Part shown: in pieces, positions 11,087 to 28,138 of the stretch
How positions within the stretch are numbered: the first letter of the stretch is position 1
Layout: each line of letters begins with the position of its first letter
Source of the DNA: Amia ocellicauda
Taxonomy: Eukaryota > Chordata > Actinopteri > Amiiformes > Amiidae
Direction: 5' to 3'
DNA length: 64,000 nt
Assembly (NCBI RefSeq): GCF_036373705.1
Contig: NC_089858.1
Location: forward strand, 18,340,249 to 18,404,248
Program-made: the position numbers and the translations under genes
The notes under the pieces: model-generated
What the model was told of the DNA's origin: nothing
The model's input: only the letters and a program-made list of their open reading frames with translations
The model's database searches: none

Positions 11087-12994
11087 ATGTCACTGGTGGT
11101 TCTGCTCTACCTGCTCCTGGGTGGTGGTCTGCAAGGCCCCACGGCGGTGGGGGAAGATCAGCGCAGTTTGGAGATACAGTTCTGTGACGGAGTGCGCGAG
11201 AATTACCTGAACGACATGCTGCAGATCTTTCACCAGGAGATCGACCGCTTGAGCCAGACAGCATCAGCAGAGGACACTAAGCTTTCCTGGATTTGGGAGG
11301 AATGTGCCTTGAAGCTTCAGAACCTAATGCACGGGCACTGGTTGCTGGGAGTGGGGCTGGTCCTGTGTGGGCTAATCTTCTGGGGCCTGTGCTCTAGGTG
11401 GAGAAGGTGGAAGAGGGAGCCAAAGGCCAAGCCAGAGGAAGAGTCAGTGGCCGAGTTAGAGGCTGATACAGAGGTCGAGCCAGAGGAGGAGTCAGAGGAA
11501 GAGTCAGTGGCCGAGCCAGAGGTCGAGCCAGAGGAGGAGCCAGAGGAGGGGTCAGAGGAGGAGTCAGTAGCCGACCCAGAGGAAAAGTCAGTGACCGACC
11601 CAGAGGAAAAGTCAGTGGCCAACCCAGACGTCGAGCCAGAGGCTGAGCCAGAGGAGGAGTCAGAGGAAGAGTCAGTAGCCGAACCAGAGAAAGAGTCAGA
11701 GGCTGGGCCAGAGAAAGAGTCAGAGGCTGGGCCAGAGGCCAACCCACAGGAAGAGTCAGTGTCAAATCCAGAGGTTTGGACCAAGAAGCAGCTGATAGCC
11801 AAGCTTAAAGTAATCTCAAAAGGTGGTGTTGCTGGAGACAGAGACAGAGACATTTGTTTTGTCCAAGAGGTGGTGGAACATCTCCTGGATGTGGCACGGG
11901 ACTCCAGCCAGCTGTGCACCGACATGCTGCAGGAAGGCTGTGTGGGTGTGGGCAGCCAGTTTGAGGGCGGTTGGAGCAGCGGAAGACAGCAGGAGCCTGA
12001 TTTTGATATGTTGGTGGTCATCAACCCGCCCCGCACTCTCTCCTTCCAGGTGGAGCTTGTCTATAATGATGCAAGCAATCCCCTGGCTTGGGAGGCCCCC
12101 CCTGATTACCGCGGGCAGGGAAGGGTGCATTTAATCAGTACCTCCCCGCCCTCTCATGGTGTGCCACCCAGGCCTCATGAGCTGAAGAGCAGCCTGGACT
12201 GGATGGGTCCCAGGGAGCACCTGGAGCCAGCCCTGGTGCTGCAGTGGCTGGGAAGTGCACTGAAGAAGGCCTGGGGCCAAAGAAAAACATTGAAAGTTAC
12301 CTTTGGGGGGGCGGAGTGTCCCTGCAGGCTGCAACTGGAGAATCCTTCAGGCCAGAGGCTGTATGTAAACCTGGTGCCCGCAGTGAGAGTGGAGGGCACC
12401 AATGCTTTCCTGGTCACCCAGGGACCCGTGCTGCGGCCTCCAGAGCACTGGGTCCAGTGGTTCAGCGTGGACGAGGGCAACTTCCTGCGGGACGTGACTC
12501 AGAAGATGCCAAGTAATTCCTGCCACCTAAAATGTTTGCACATGCTGTCCGTCGCCAACACCAAGCCAGCGTCTCTCAGCCCAGAGGACCCTGTGTCCTC
12601 CTTCCTGACCTCCTACCATCTGAAGACAATCCTGATGTACATGCTGCTCAGATGGCCTGATCCGCGGGACTGGACGCAGAGGCAGCTATCTAGGCAGCTC
12701 CAAATCGCCCTTGGTGTGCTAGCGAAACACCTGGAGTGCAAGTGGCTCCCCCACTGTGTGCAGGGGTCCCGGGACCTGGGCTCGCTCCAGGGGATGCCCC
12801 CCGTGTTCCCCCACACCTCGTCCGTCAACCTCTTCGAGCCACTGAATCAGGACCCCCATCTGCACATGGTGGCAATGAAAGACTTCCGGCGGCTAACAGC
12901 ACGGCTCAGGATGTTCACACGCAGTTTCTGTGAAAAGACCAGACGCAGGAACAGCGAAATCGCAGAGAACAGGCTGAATGAATGGCCGCTGTGA
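11087..12994 (+). CDS. ITPRIP-like Mab-21-domain membrane protein, 635 aa
   Basis: Member of the inositol 1,4,5-trisphosphate receptor-interacting protein (ITPRIP/ITPRIPL) family. These are membrane proteins with a Mab-21/cGAS-like nucleotidyltransferase fold. Residues 1-22 look like a signal peptide, and residues 85-102 ('LLGVGLVLCGLIFWGLC') a membrane span followed by a basic patch (RWRRWKR). An acidic E/S/P/V repeat covers about residues 116-225. The Mab-21-like domain follows, with 'GVGSQFEGGW' near 286, 'DFDMLVV' at 305-311, 'CHLKCLHML' near 480 and 'LTSYHLKTILMYMLLRWP' near 508, all matching ITPRIPL1-type signatures. The coding region has no intron. A consensus acceptor (TTGCAG) ends just before the AATG start, implying an upstream 5' UTR exon. 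Whether it is ITPRIPL1 or ITPRIPL2 is not resolved; the molecular function of the fold here is unknown. Confidence 0.88.
   Translation: MSLVVLLYLLLGGGLQGPTAVGEDQRSLEIQFCDGVRENYLNDMLQIFHQEIDRLSQTASAEDTKLSWIWEECALKLQNLMHGHWLLGVGLVLCGLIFWGLCSRWRRWKREPKAKPEEESVAELEADTEVEPEEESEEESVAEPEVEPEEEPEEGSEEESVADPEEKSVTDPEEKSVANPDVEPEAEPEEESEEESVAEPEKESEAGPEKESEAGPEANPQEESVSNPEVWTKKQLIAKLKVISKGGVAGDRDRDICFVQEVVEHLLDVARDSSQLCTDMLQEGCVGVGSQFEGGWSSGRQQEPDFDMLVVINPPRTLSFQVELVYNDASNPLAWEAPPDYRGQGRVHLISTSPPSHGVPPRPHELKSSLDWMGPREHLEPALVLQWLGSALKKAWGQRKTLKVTFGGAECPCRLQLENPSGQRLYVNLVPAVRVEGTNAFLVTQGPVLRPPEHWVQWFSVDEGNFLRDVTQKMPSNSCHLKCLHMLSVANTKPASLSPEDPVSSFLTSYHLKTILMYMLLRWPDPRDWTQRQLSRQLQIALGVLAKHLECKWLPHCVQGSRDLGSLQGMPPVFPHTSSVNLFEPLNQDPHLHMVAMKDFRRLTARLRMFTRSFCEKTRRRNSEIAENRLNEWPL
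11402..11775 (+). repeat. Coding minisatellite, acidic repeat
   Basis: Imperfect tandem units built on 'GAGCCAGAGGAGGAGTCAG' and relatives, mostly in 6- to 18-bp multiples. They encode degenerate EPEEESEEESVAEPE-type repeats inside the ITPRIP-like protein. All units preserve frame. The same periodicity opens long artefactual frames on the opposite strand (11317-12036 and 11394-11765). Confidence 0.85.
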
Positions 12995-13057
12995 AGATCA
13001 GAGAACACTTCAGCACTTCAGCACTTGCTTACTTCCTTCCCTTTTTCCCTGATTACA

Positions 13058-13076
13058 AATAAAACATTACAATAAA
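13058..13076 (+). terminator. Polyadenylation signals of the ITPRIP-like gene
   Basis: Two canonical AATAAA hexamers lie at 13058-13063 and 13071-13076, 64 and 77 bp after the stop codon. This gives the gene a very short 3' UTR. Confidence 0.7.
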
Positions 13077-13881
13077 CACTAAATGGCTTGTTATTTCATG
13101 TGAGCAATTATATATCAGTGGCAAGCGGTCATAGCAAGCTAGGTAAGCGGCGCTTGGCCTGACACAATTAAAATAAGAGAATGTAGCCTAATAATATCAG
13201 TTTAATTTGTATCATAGTATCACTATATTTCTCTAAAACTCATGTCATGTAAGTATTTGTTTTGCCCCCTTTATTTTCTCCTCAAAGAACAAGTTCATCT
13301 TTTCATTTTGCGATTACAGTACTGCACAACAGCACTATGCCATCTACAAACGGCAAAGCTGGCCAGGGTTTAGCTTGCTTCGCACATGCGCTCTGTGTCG
13401 CCTCAGCTCCCATCATGCACACCTGCTCTTCGGCTGGCTGGAAAGCTGCGTGTGGAAATGCTTGTTTAGGCACCACGCATGCGCACTAGTCAAGCATATG
13501 ATGGAGCCGTAGTTACGTCAGGCCAACTAATCGACTTGCAGGCCGAGTTGAGGGAACGATGTCCGTGCGCAAGTCCTGAATTTAGTGTTACCACAAGCAC
13601 GCAGCACTATCAAAGACTTATTTTTTTCAACTTTAAATGGCCTGGCCTTGGATTTTTCTACTTCAGCAAAACGCACCAAGGCTCCATCTTATATTATTAA
13701 GAGATGTTTTCCCAGAACCGCCCCTACAAGTAACCCGTTGCAATGGGAAGAAATCTTTTCTTTCAGTGACTGGTTTTTGCATCATTTGGAATAAGATTCA
13801 CAACTCCACTTTCTCTTGGAGCTGCTTCTATCACCGAGCAATTGGACAATTTATAATTGTTTTCATCTTTTTCCTCATTAG

Positions 13882-14229
13882 CATTCCCGCTACTTGTCTC
13901 TTGTGCCAGTGTACTATGTCACATCACTTCAGAAGGACAATAGGTATAAGGGTCCACCCCCCACTCCACCTGGATACCAGGGACTCTCCTTAGTGGATGT
14001 AAAGGAAGGAGGACCCCGCCACCCACACTTAAAACCTCCACAGTATAGCATGGCAGTGCAGAGGTCAAAGTTGATGAAGGCCCCCTGTGCCATTGCTTGC
14101 CAGCCCGAAGGTGTAATGCGTACGAAGAGACTAGCTCAGTGCCAGATGCAAACCCGACAAGACCTTGACCCTAGACTAGGAAGTGTTATTCTGCAGGGCC
14201 AACAGGATAGTGAGGATGATGGCAAGTGA
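13882..14229 (+). CDS. Unidentified exon-like ORF with two PPxY motifs
   Basis: This looks like a terminal coding exon. A polypyrimidine tract and acceptor (TTTTTCCTCATTAG) precede an open frame of 115 codons, and AATAAA lies at 14408-14413, about 180 bp past the stop. The protein is hydrophilic and proline-containing. It has two WW-domain-binding PPxY motifs, PPGY in 'GPPPTPPGYQGLSL' and PPQY in 'KPPQYSMAV', as in NEDD4-family partners, and ends acidic ('QQDSEDDGK'). I do not recognise the gene. It could be the last exon of a gene whose earlier exons I could not find, an alternative 3' exon of the locus upstream, or a fragment carried in by retroposition. The 5' phase is unknown. Confidence 0.35.
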   Translation, partial: HSRYLSLVPVYYVTSLQKDNRYKGPPPTPPGYQGLSLVDVKEGGPRHPHLKPPQYSMAVQRSKLMKAPCAIACQPEGVMRTKRLAQCQMQTRQDLDPRLGSVILQGQQDSEDDGK

Positions 14230-14459
14230 TATGAAACCAGAAAAAAAATGGCTGTAACCAGCTTCTATGTGTGTGTTTTTTATTAATTTTGTATTACTAT
14301 CATTCCAAATTGAAAGTTTCAACCATGTGTATATCTGGTATATTGTAATTTGTTAACCCGTGAAATTTCAGTTTCCTGATGAAAATAAGACAATTATTCC
14401 TTAAGACAATAAAGGACAGATTCACAGCTTTCATCTATATGCAATATATTAATTAATTA

Positions 14460-15598
14460 TAAAATTAGGAGACTGGGAAATGTGGCTCATATTTCCCTGG
14501 CAATTCTGTTTTAGAAATCCAGTCTTGCATCATTGGAACCTAAAACTGTTAAGCTTTACAAATACATTAGTTCAGTAACTAGATTTCATTATGCCTTTCT
14601 GATATGAATATGAGGATCCAGGGCTGTTTCTGCAAGCTTTGATTATCTTTGTAAAAGCTAAAAGCATTGCTTTAAAAACTGAGACAGATGTGCAGATTAA
14701 CATTTTGCTGCAGTAGTAATGCTGTTTCTCTCCGTTCTCTTTAACAGAAGAGCAAGTGTCAGCCATGTAGTTCTCTGAAAAGGTTTCCCAAGGAGTCCAG
14801 CACTCTCTGGACACCATCACACTGGACGATCAAACCTAGACGTGTAGTAGAACATAAGCTAAACCAGCTTGCTGCTGTCTTTCCATGGAGCACAATTGTC
14901 CTCATCATTCACACAATGCAGCAAAGCTGTATGTGTTGGGACTTGAACAGGACAATGAAAAGAAACAGAACAGAAAATATATATTTAGAATTATTTGATT
15001 TTTCCATTTTGTCAAAGCTGGGACCAGAGCATATCTTCAGTGACCGTTAATCCCAAAATCATGTTGCTATGTTGGAAAAAATCAACAGAGGGAATGGAAG
15101 AATCTTGACTTTATTAATTTCACTCTTCGGAATGGATTGGATGTTGTCTAACGACATCAATCATGGTTTTATACAAAAAGTATTAAGTGCGGCAGCACAT
15201 TTTTTTGTGACTTTGACAAGCTGATATCTTTTAGGTTTTGCTGTGAACTATTGGACTGGATAATGAAGCATAGTGTGCATATTAATAAGTGTAGCAATCT
15301 TGTGCTTTAAGTAGCATGCTAATGCTTTACAAATGTGTCTTAGTGCGATCTGAACATTGTATACCCAGGAAGGGGACCAAGCAGTGATTGTTTTATGAGC
15401 AGGATTATGAGAGGTCTTGATGATTTCTATAGTTTGACAGTCTAAGACAAATTAAATGTCAGTGGATCTTGTTTATTTTGAATACATTTGATGCCTTTTT
15501 AACATGTAGTTTCAAAACATTTACCTGAGAAAACATTTCCAACAAATCTTCTGTGATCCAGAAAACACAATTTGTAGTCACTGCAGGTCACAGATATA
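14460..15598. other. Intergenic, no gene recognised
   Basis: No exon, repeat family or RNA gene was recognised between the exon-like ORF and the second Tc1 copy. Confidence 0.5.
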
Positions 15599-16819
15599 CA
15601 CTCACCTAAAGGATTATTAGGAACACCATACTAATACTGTGTTTGACCCCCTTTCGCCTTCAGAACTGCCTTAATTCTACGTGGCATTGATTCAACAAGG
15701 TGCTGAAAGCATTCTTTAGAAATGTTGGCCCATATTGATAGGATAGCATCTTGCAGTTGATGGAGATTTGTGGGATGCACATCCAGGGCACGAAGCTCCC
15801 GTTCCACCACATCCCAAAGATGCTCTATTGGGTTGAGATCTGGTGACTGTGGGGGCCAGTTTAGTACAGTGAACTCATTGTCATGGTCAAGAAACCAATT
15901 TGAAATGATTCGACCTTTGTGACATGGTGCATTATCCTGCTGGAAGTAGCCATCATAGGATGGGTACATGGTGGTCATAAAGGGATGGACATGGTCAGAA
16001 ACAATGCTCAGGTAGGCCGTGGCATTTAAACGATGCCCAATTGGCACTAAGGGGCCTAAAGTGTGCCAAGAAAACATCCCCCACACCATTACACCACCAC
16101 CACCAGCCTGCACAGTGGTAACAAGGCATGATGGATCCATGTTCTCATTCTGTTTACGCCAAATTCTGACTCTACCATCTGAATGTCTCAACAGAAAGCG
16201 AGACTCATCAGACCAGGCAACATTTTTCCAGTCTTCAACTGTCCAATTTTGGTGAGCTTGTGCAAATTGTAGCCTCTTTTTCCTATTTGTAGTGGAGATG
16301 AGTGGTACCCGGTGGGGTCTTCTGCTGTTGTAGCCCATCCGCCTCAAGGTTGTACGTGTTGTGGCTTCACAAGTGCTTTGCTGCATACCTCGGTTGTAAC
16401 GAGTGGTTATTTCAGTCAAAGTTGCTCTTCTATCAGCTTGAATCAGTCGGCCCATTCTCCTCTGACCTCTAGCATCAACAAGGCATTTTCGCCCACAGGA
16501 CTGCCGCATACTGGATGTTTTTCCCTTTTCACACCATTCTTTGTAAACCCTAGAAATGGTTGTGCGTGAAAATCCCAGTAACTGAGCAGATTGTGAAATA
16601 CTCAGACCGGCCCGTCTGGCACCAACAACCATGCCACGCTCAAAATTGCTTAAATCACCTTTCTTTCCCATTCAAACATTCAGTTTGGAGTTCAGGAGAT
16701 TGTGTTGACCAGGACCACACCCCTAAATGCATTGAAGCAACTGCCATGTGATTGGTTGATTAGATAATTGCATTAATTAGAAATTGAACAGGTGTTCCTA
16801 ATAATCCTTTAGGTGAGTG
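15599..16819 (-). mobile_element. Tc1/mariner DD36E element, copy 2 (intact)
   Basis: A 1221-bp element with perfect 29-bp inverted repeats (CACTCACCTAAAGG...), flanked by TA at 15597-15598 and 16820-16821. Unlike copies 1 and 4 it sits in ordinary sequence, so its boundaries are unambiguous. Confidence 0.95.
15631..16671 (-). CDS. Tc1/mariner transposase, 346 aa, copy 2
   Basis: Intact DD36E transposase with the same architecture as the copy at 7.4 kb: N-terminal helix-turn-helix, then the D155, D246, E283 catalytic triad. Private differences from the other copies include T for I in 'QQSICEA', R for Q after 'WSDES', Y for S in 'YPSSDGY' and D for E in 'NWFLEHD'. None touches the triad or its neighbours. 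No stop or frameshift is present. Confidence 0.93.
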   Translation of the reverse strand: MGKKGDLSNFERGMVVGARRAGLSISQSAQLLGFSRTTISRVYKEWCEKGKTSSMRQSCGRKCLVDARGQRRMGRLIQADRRATLTEITTRYNRGMQQSTCEATTRTTLRRMGYNSRRPHRVPLISTTNRKKRLQFAQAHQNWTVEDWKNVAWSDESRFLLRHSDGRVRIWRKQNENMDPSCLVTTVQAGGGGVMVWGMFSWHTLGPLVPIGHRLNATAYLSIVSDHVHPFMTTMYPSYDGYFQQDNAPCHKGRIISNWFLDHDNEFTVLNWPPQSPDLNPIEHLWDVVERELRALDVHPTNLHQLQDAILSIWANISKECFQHLVESMPRRIKAVLKAKGGQTQY

Positions 16820-16821
16820 TA

Positions 16822-19289
16822 TAGTACAGTTGACAAGATTCATTCATCGCAATGCTGCCATCTACCTGTTCACAGTATTTATTTCAGTAGTTCGGACAAC
16901 CCCAATAGACCCCAATCTGTAATAAAAGGTAAATTATTATTTTTGGCCTAGACTAGCTCGACAAGGGAACAATGGCCTGGCCATGAGACGAGGCCATCAG
17001 ATCACCCCCCACCTGGTGCAATGAGCCCAGGAGCTGCTGCAAAGGCGCTGCTTGGGTTGGAGGAGGGAGGCAAAGCGATGAATTCTGGGGAAGTGCCGAA
17101 TGCTTATGCCTTATGAGGCGGACATCAGGCGTCAGATTGGTCCTCCTCCCGAAATTGAGTTTAAAACTCAATTTTGAATATTATGTCTCTATTAAAATAT
17201 GTACTAAATCCAACAGCAGACTAATCATAAGCAAATGCCTTCTTTTCCAGTTGGGGAATCTCAATACCGTAGCGACATTGTAATCGGTGACCGAGTGTGA
17301 CTTGTGTTAAAACTCCTTTATCCTGCTTTATCCTTTTTCTGGTCAAGATGGAAAACTGCACAACATCAACAAACGAAAAGACATACGAAAACTACAAACA
17401 CATTGTTCGTAACGCAGGATTGCTCACCACCTCTCCATGCTGGCTGATCTACTTTATTTGCTTCATGATATGTTGTACACATTTTAACTTCGGATCCTGG
17501 AAAGACACAGGATTAACTCTTTATTTCACATACAACTCAAGTAATTCAGCCGGTTCACTGAACATACACGCACGCCCGGCCCGCGGCTTAGGCGCAATAG
17601 GCAAATGCCAGGGGCGCGTCCATCCATAGGGGCGCCCAAACGAGTGAAGATTTTACTTTTTACTTTAATACTGTTTTAATTGTATTAATTCGAAATATTA
17701 CCAGAAAGCGAAAGCCCCCACAGCAACATAACTACAGAGCTTATTAGGCCATATTTTCTGTTTCCCGCAGCGTCACCCCGGCGGCGCATCAACCCCCCCC
17801 CTCTCACAGTTAGACTGGCCTGATTGTGGGGGCGGGGCGAGTTCAGGTATCCGGAGCAGTGAGGGGCCTGAGCACGACACAGGAGCCGTTAGTATCACAG
17901 CCGCTCCACACCGTGACAGAAAGACCAGAGCCCTCTGCTGCCCAGGGAGGAAAAATAAGAAAAGAGGAGGACAAACGGGATAAGGACAGAGGTGATGAAT
18001 GAATAGTGTATCTAATTGCACTGTTACCGTTGGAGCAGCGTTACTACTAACTTACTTTGGACGATACTACTAGCGTCGCTCATTTAACAGCTAGCTAATG
18101 TCAGTTACCTTTACCTTAATTCATTAGGGGATGTTGGAAAGAATATTCAGCTGTTTGTGGAATAACCTAACCTGTGATGTTTTGAAGGGCAGTGGAAATT
18201 CCCCTTCACTTTACGTGAACTTCACGTTTTTATACGTTTTTGCTCCATTGCCGGCCCTTAACAATCAGCCAATCGGAGCTGCCGCGCCTGGAGATCATAC
18301 ACGTCCTGAGTGTTGAAAATAAGTTACCCTGGCGTTTATGTGTAGGTTGGTGCTGGAAAAGTTATAATTTAGGTCTACAAAACAGAGAGTAATTGTTCAT
18401 TATTTATATGATTGTGTGCGGGCAGCAAAATGTAAGTAGACAGGTTTGTTCATGATTGGTATAAGTTATGGCCGCTACACATTGAGAATAGCGATGCTGG
18501 TCTGTTAGCCGGCGGAGTCATTATCTACTGCGTCACCATGCGGTCGTAATGCAAACTGCGTTAATTTATAATATATTATTTATTACCGTTATCTATTGTT
18601 TACATGTTTATTGAATTGAAGACAGTGTATTATCAATATATATATAACAGTTATAAGTTTATACGATTTAACCTTGGTTAAGGTAATTTCTCAGCATCCA
18701 GCTGTAGTAAGATAGCAGATCCATAGGTTTGCATTTATGCTGCATGTAAAGTCATTTGAGTATATTAGCTGTGCTGTCAGAACTGTGTATATTTGTATTA
18801 TTCTTTGCATGATTATTGGTTATATTGATTATTATACGACTGATTTATGTTATTGTTATTTCTTTGTAGAACCACACATACATATTAATCAAATGTAATA
18901 GTACAATGACTGAAGACAGCGTTGTGGATACAGTGCTAGTGATGCAATAAAGGGACTCTGGATGAATGAGAATTGCGCATTCTTACCGATGCCCCACAAC
19001 CATCACACCTTTTGAACGATCAGCTATTTAACTCTTTCATCAACCTCCATTACCTATAAAATCATTTTGAAAATTACACTTTTTCTTTCAAGTGTGCTGC
19101 ACGAACCATCCACTTATTTATAATTCGTTTTGTCACTTCTTTGCTGCAAGAAAGGCAAGGCGAGTAAAGCAGTAGAACAATGGTACATTATGCATATTGC
19201 ACTAAGGTGTCTGTAATGTAGTTTTTTCGTGCAATACTTTTTTATATTGTATTTGTAATTCGTTTTATGTCACTTGTTTCTTTAATACT

Positions 19290-19354
<65 letters not shown>

Positions 19355-19800
19355 TCTATATTGTAAATTAAATTTAAGTTGCTGACAATGTATAGATGAA
19401 AAAAGAACTATAAAGACTTTTAATATTTTGTTATAATAAATTATAAAATTGAAGGTTGTGATTGCTCTTACCAATTTGGAGGCAGGAATCTTAATGAGAA
19501 AATTTATTTTACATTAACTCAAAGACTGAGTTGAAGTTTGAAATCCCATAGTTATTGTACAGAGCATTTTTTGTATTTTGCTGTCATTAATTTTCCCTCC
19601 CTCCAATTTATTGTGCTTTTATTTATATCAAGAGTACAAGAACCTCATCTTCTCATTGACTGTTTATTCCTCCCAAGTCTACTGATGACAATAATAAACT
19701 CAGTAAATTAAACACGATGTAGTCTGCAATGTATTGTAATGGTGCTGGTTTTATTATCTTTTACTCATTCAAAGTTATAGCCTGGAAAGTATAAGATTTA
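16822..19800. other. Intergenic with microsatellite, no gene recognised
   Basis: A GC-richer patch (about 17560-18060) contains 'GGGGCGCCC' segments that resemble hAT-type repeat sequence, but no terminus pair was found. A (TA)n(CA)n microsatellite occupies about 19292-19353. Short open frames lack recognisable domains. Confidence 0.4.
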
Positions 19801-19862
19801 CTGTCCGTTACTGAATCAATACAGGACACGATTTGTCCCATATTTTCGTACACACTCTAATG

Positions 19863-20029
19863 CAGAGGCGCAGCTTGTGAACAGGCAAGGCAGGCAACTG
19901 CCTGGGGCTCCAGGCCATTCGGGGCCCCCAAGGTTATTTATAAAATAGCCTAATGGTGATGAATGCTGGTTGGAGGGGCCCCCTGGGAATCTTTGCCTAG
20001 GGCCCCAACAGACTCTAGAATCGCCACTG
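19863..20029. mobile_element. hAT MITE with 8-bp target duplication
   Basis: A 167-bp non-coding element with short inverted termini CAGAGGCG and CGCCACTG. It is flanked by a perfect 8-bp direct duplication, CTCTAATG, at 19855-19862 and 20030-20037. The 8-bp duplication and CAG-type termini are diagnostic of hAT transposons. The interior ('GGGGCTCCAGGCCATTCGGGG') has no ORF, so it is non-autonomous. Confidence 0.85.
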
Positions 20030-20327
20030 CTCTAATGCATACACTACGTTTTCACATGCTTGGAATGACATGAGAAATAATAAAACCAAAAGAGTTTCAG
20101 GACACATAGCGGAGAGTATTAAATCAGACTGACAGGTGAGTGTCTGTCCCTGTCACTCACCGCATCGCCGCCCTGGGTACTGAGACTCAGACATGTTTTT
20201 TTAAAATGTAGTTAAAAAAATTAGTGGGTCAGTCCTGTTAGTGGACACGAGTACCACAGAGCATCTTCTATCGCCCTGGTGGTCTGTCCGACCTGAAGCA
20301 CCATTCAGCAGGGGACACCACGTCCGA

Positions 20328-20341
20328 GCAGCAGAGGGCAG
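20328..20341 (+). promoter_or_regulatory. Candidate CTCF site
   Basis: GCAGCAGAGGGCAG agrees with the vertebrate CTCF core (CCASYAGRKGGCR) at all but its first position. It lies about 1.2 kb upstream of got2. Only the motif supports it. Confidence 0.3.
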
Positions 20342-21329
20342 AGTGGAGTCGCTCAGTTCATGATACCCCAGACTTCTGAAGGACAAGGCATTGCTTCAGG
20401 CAGCAAGGAGCAACAAAAGGTACACGTGGAAGAAAAAGTAGAGAGGGTGGGGGGTGGGTTGGGTAGAGAGAGAATTCACATTCACAAAGTTCACATCACC
20501 TAGATAAATCAGTAATTATTTTGTTCCTCCACATTTCACTCACTCAGTAGATCTTTATTTCAGTGCCTACATCCAGGAGAGTTGTTCTGATCCGTTTGAC
20601 AGTAAAAAACAAGGAATTTATTTTCACAAATAAATGTATTGTTCAGTCATCCACCAGGTAATTTGCTATTTCCGAGTTTATCAATGGGTTCTTGCCTCTT
20701 CCAAATAGTTTATTTTGACAGACCAAACATTTTGCCCATGTCTATGATCTGATGTTTTAATCCTTAATATAATTGATGCAACTGTGCTTTACCCTTATTG
20801 ACTCTTTATTTCCTTTACATTCATACCGAGAGTAACAGAGGACTTTGAAATTGATGCATAAAAAGCACAAATTGGTGAATACAAATTCACCAGAATGCAG
20901 GAAATGAAGTGTCTGATACTCAAAATCTCATGAGGGAGGACCCCCAGACCCCTGCTTGATTCGTGTCCCCCAGGCATGGGGCCGCTGGCAAGGTGTCCCT
21001 TATTTTCCCACATTGAAGGTGGCAACCCTACTCATAGCCTATTGTTAATCAATTAACTTTAATATACAAATTGTCTTACTTACCAATTCATGTTTCGTCT
21101 GAAATTCAAACTCTTGGCAGCTGGTAATAATAATAATAATAATAATAATACCCTTAATTGCGTACTCTAATTCTATCAGGATATATACCACCTTATGAAA
21201 AAAACATCAACCAGCTTACAACTAAAAGTGATCTGAACGACTTAGTTGAAAGCTACTGTTGACTTTTAATTTCTGAATTAACAATAGTTCAGCAGCAATT
21301 TGTCGATGACATTATCCAGTGGACTCCTG

Positions 21330-21491
21330 GAGGACTGCAGTATTTTGCATCGTGCGATATGCGGCCTGGCCGGCTGGTGGCGCTGTAATTTAAACTCCGA
21401 GGCTGTTGTGCTTCTCTTGTCTGCTCGTGTAGCTGTAGCCTGAGCGCCGTGTCCGCGCTGTCAGTCTCCGTCTCTCCTCCGAACAGCGGCC
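21330..21491 (+). promoter_or_regulatory. got2: got2 proximal promoter and 5' UTR
   Basis: A GC-enriched stretch lies directly upstream of the got2 start codon, ending 'GCGGCCATGG', a strong Kozak context. No TATA box is evident, consistent with a housekeeping mitochondrial enzyme. The exact transcription start is not determined. Confidence 0.5.

Positions 21492-28138
<6,647 letters not shown>

Noticed and set aside
11317-12036. 239-codon open frame on the minus strand, and a 123-codon frame at 11394-11765
   Set aside because: Both arise from the acidic coding minisatellite of the ITPRIP-like gene read backwards; they encode only low-complexity Ser/Leu/Pro repeats.
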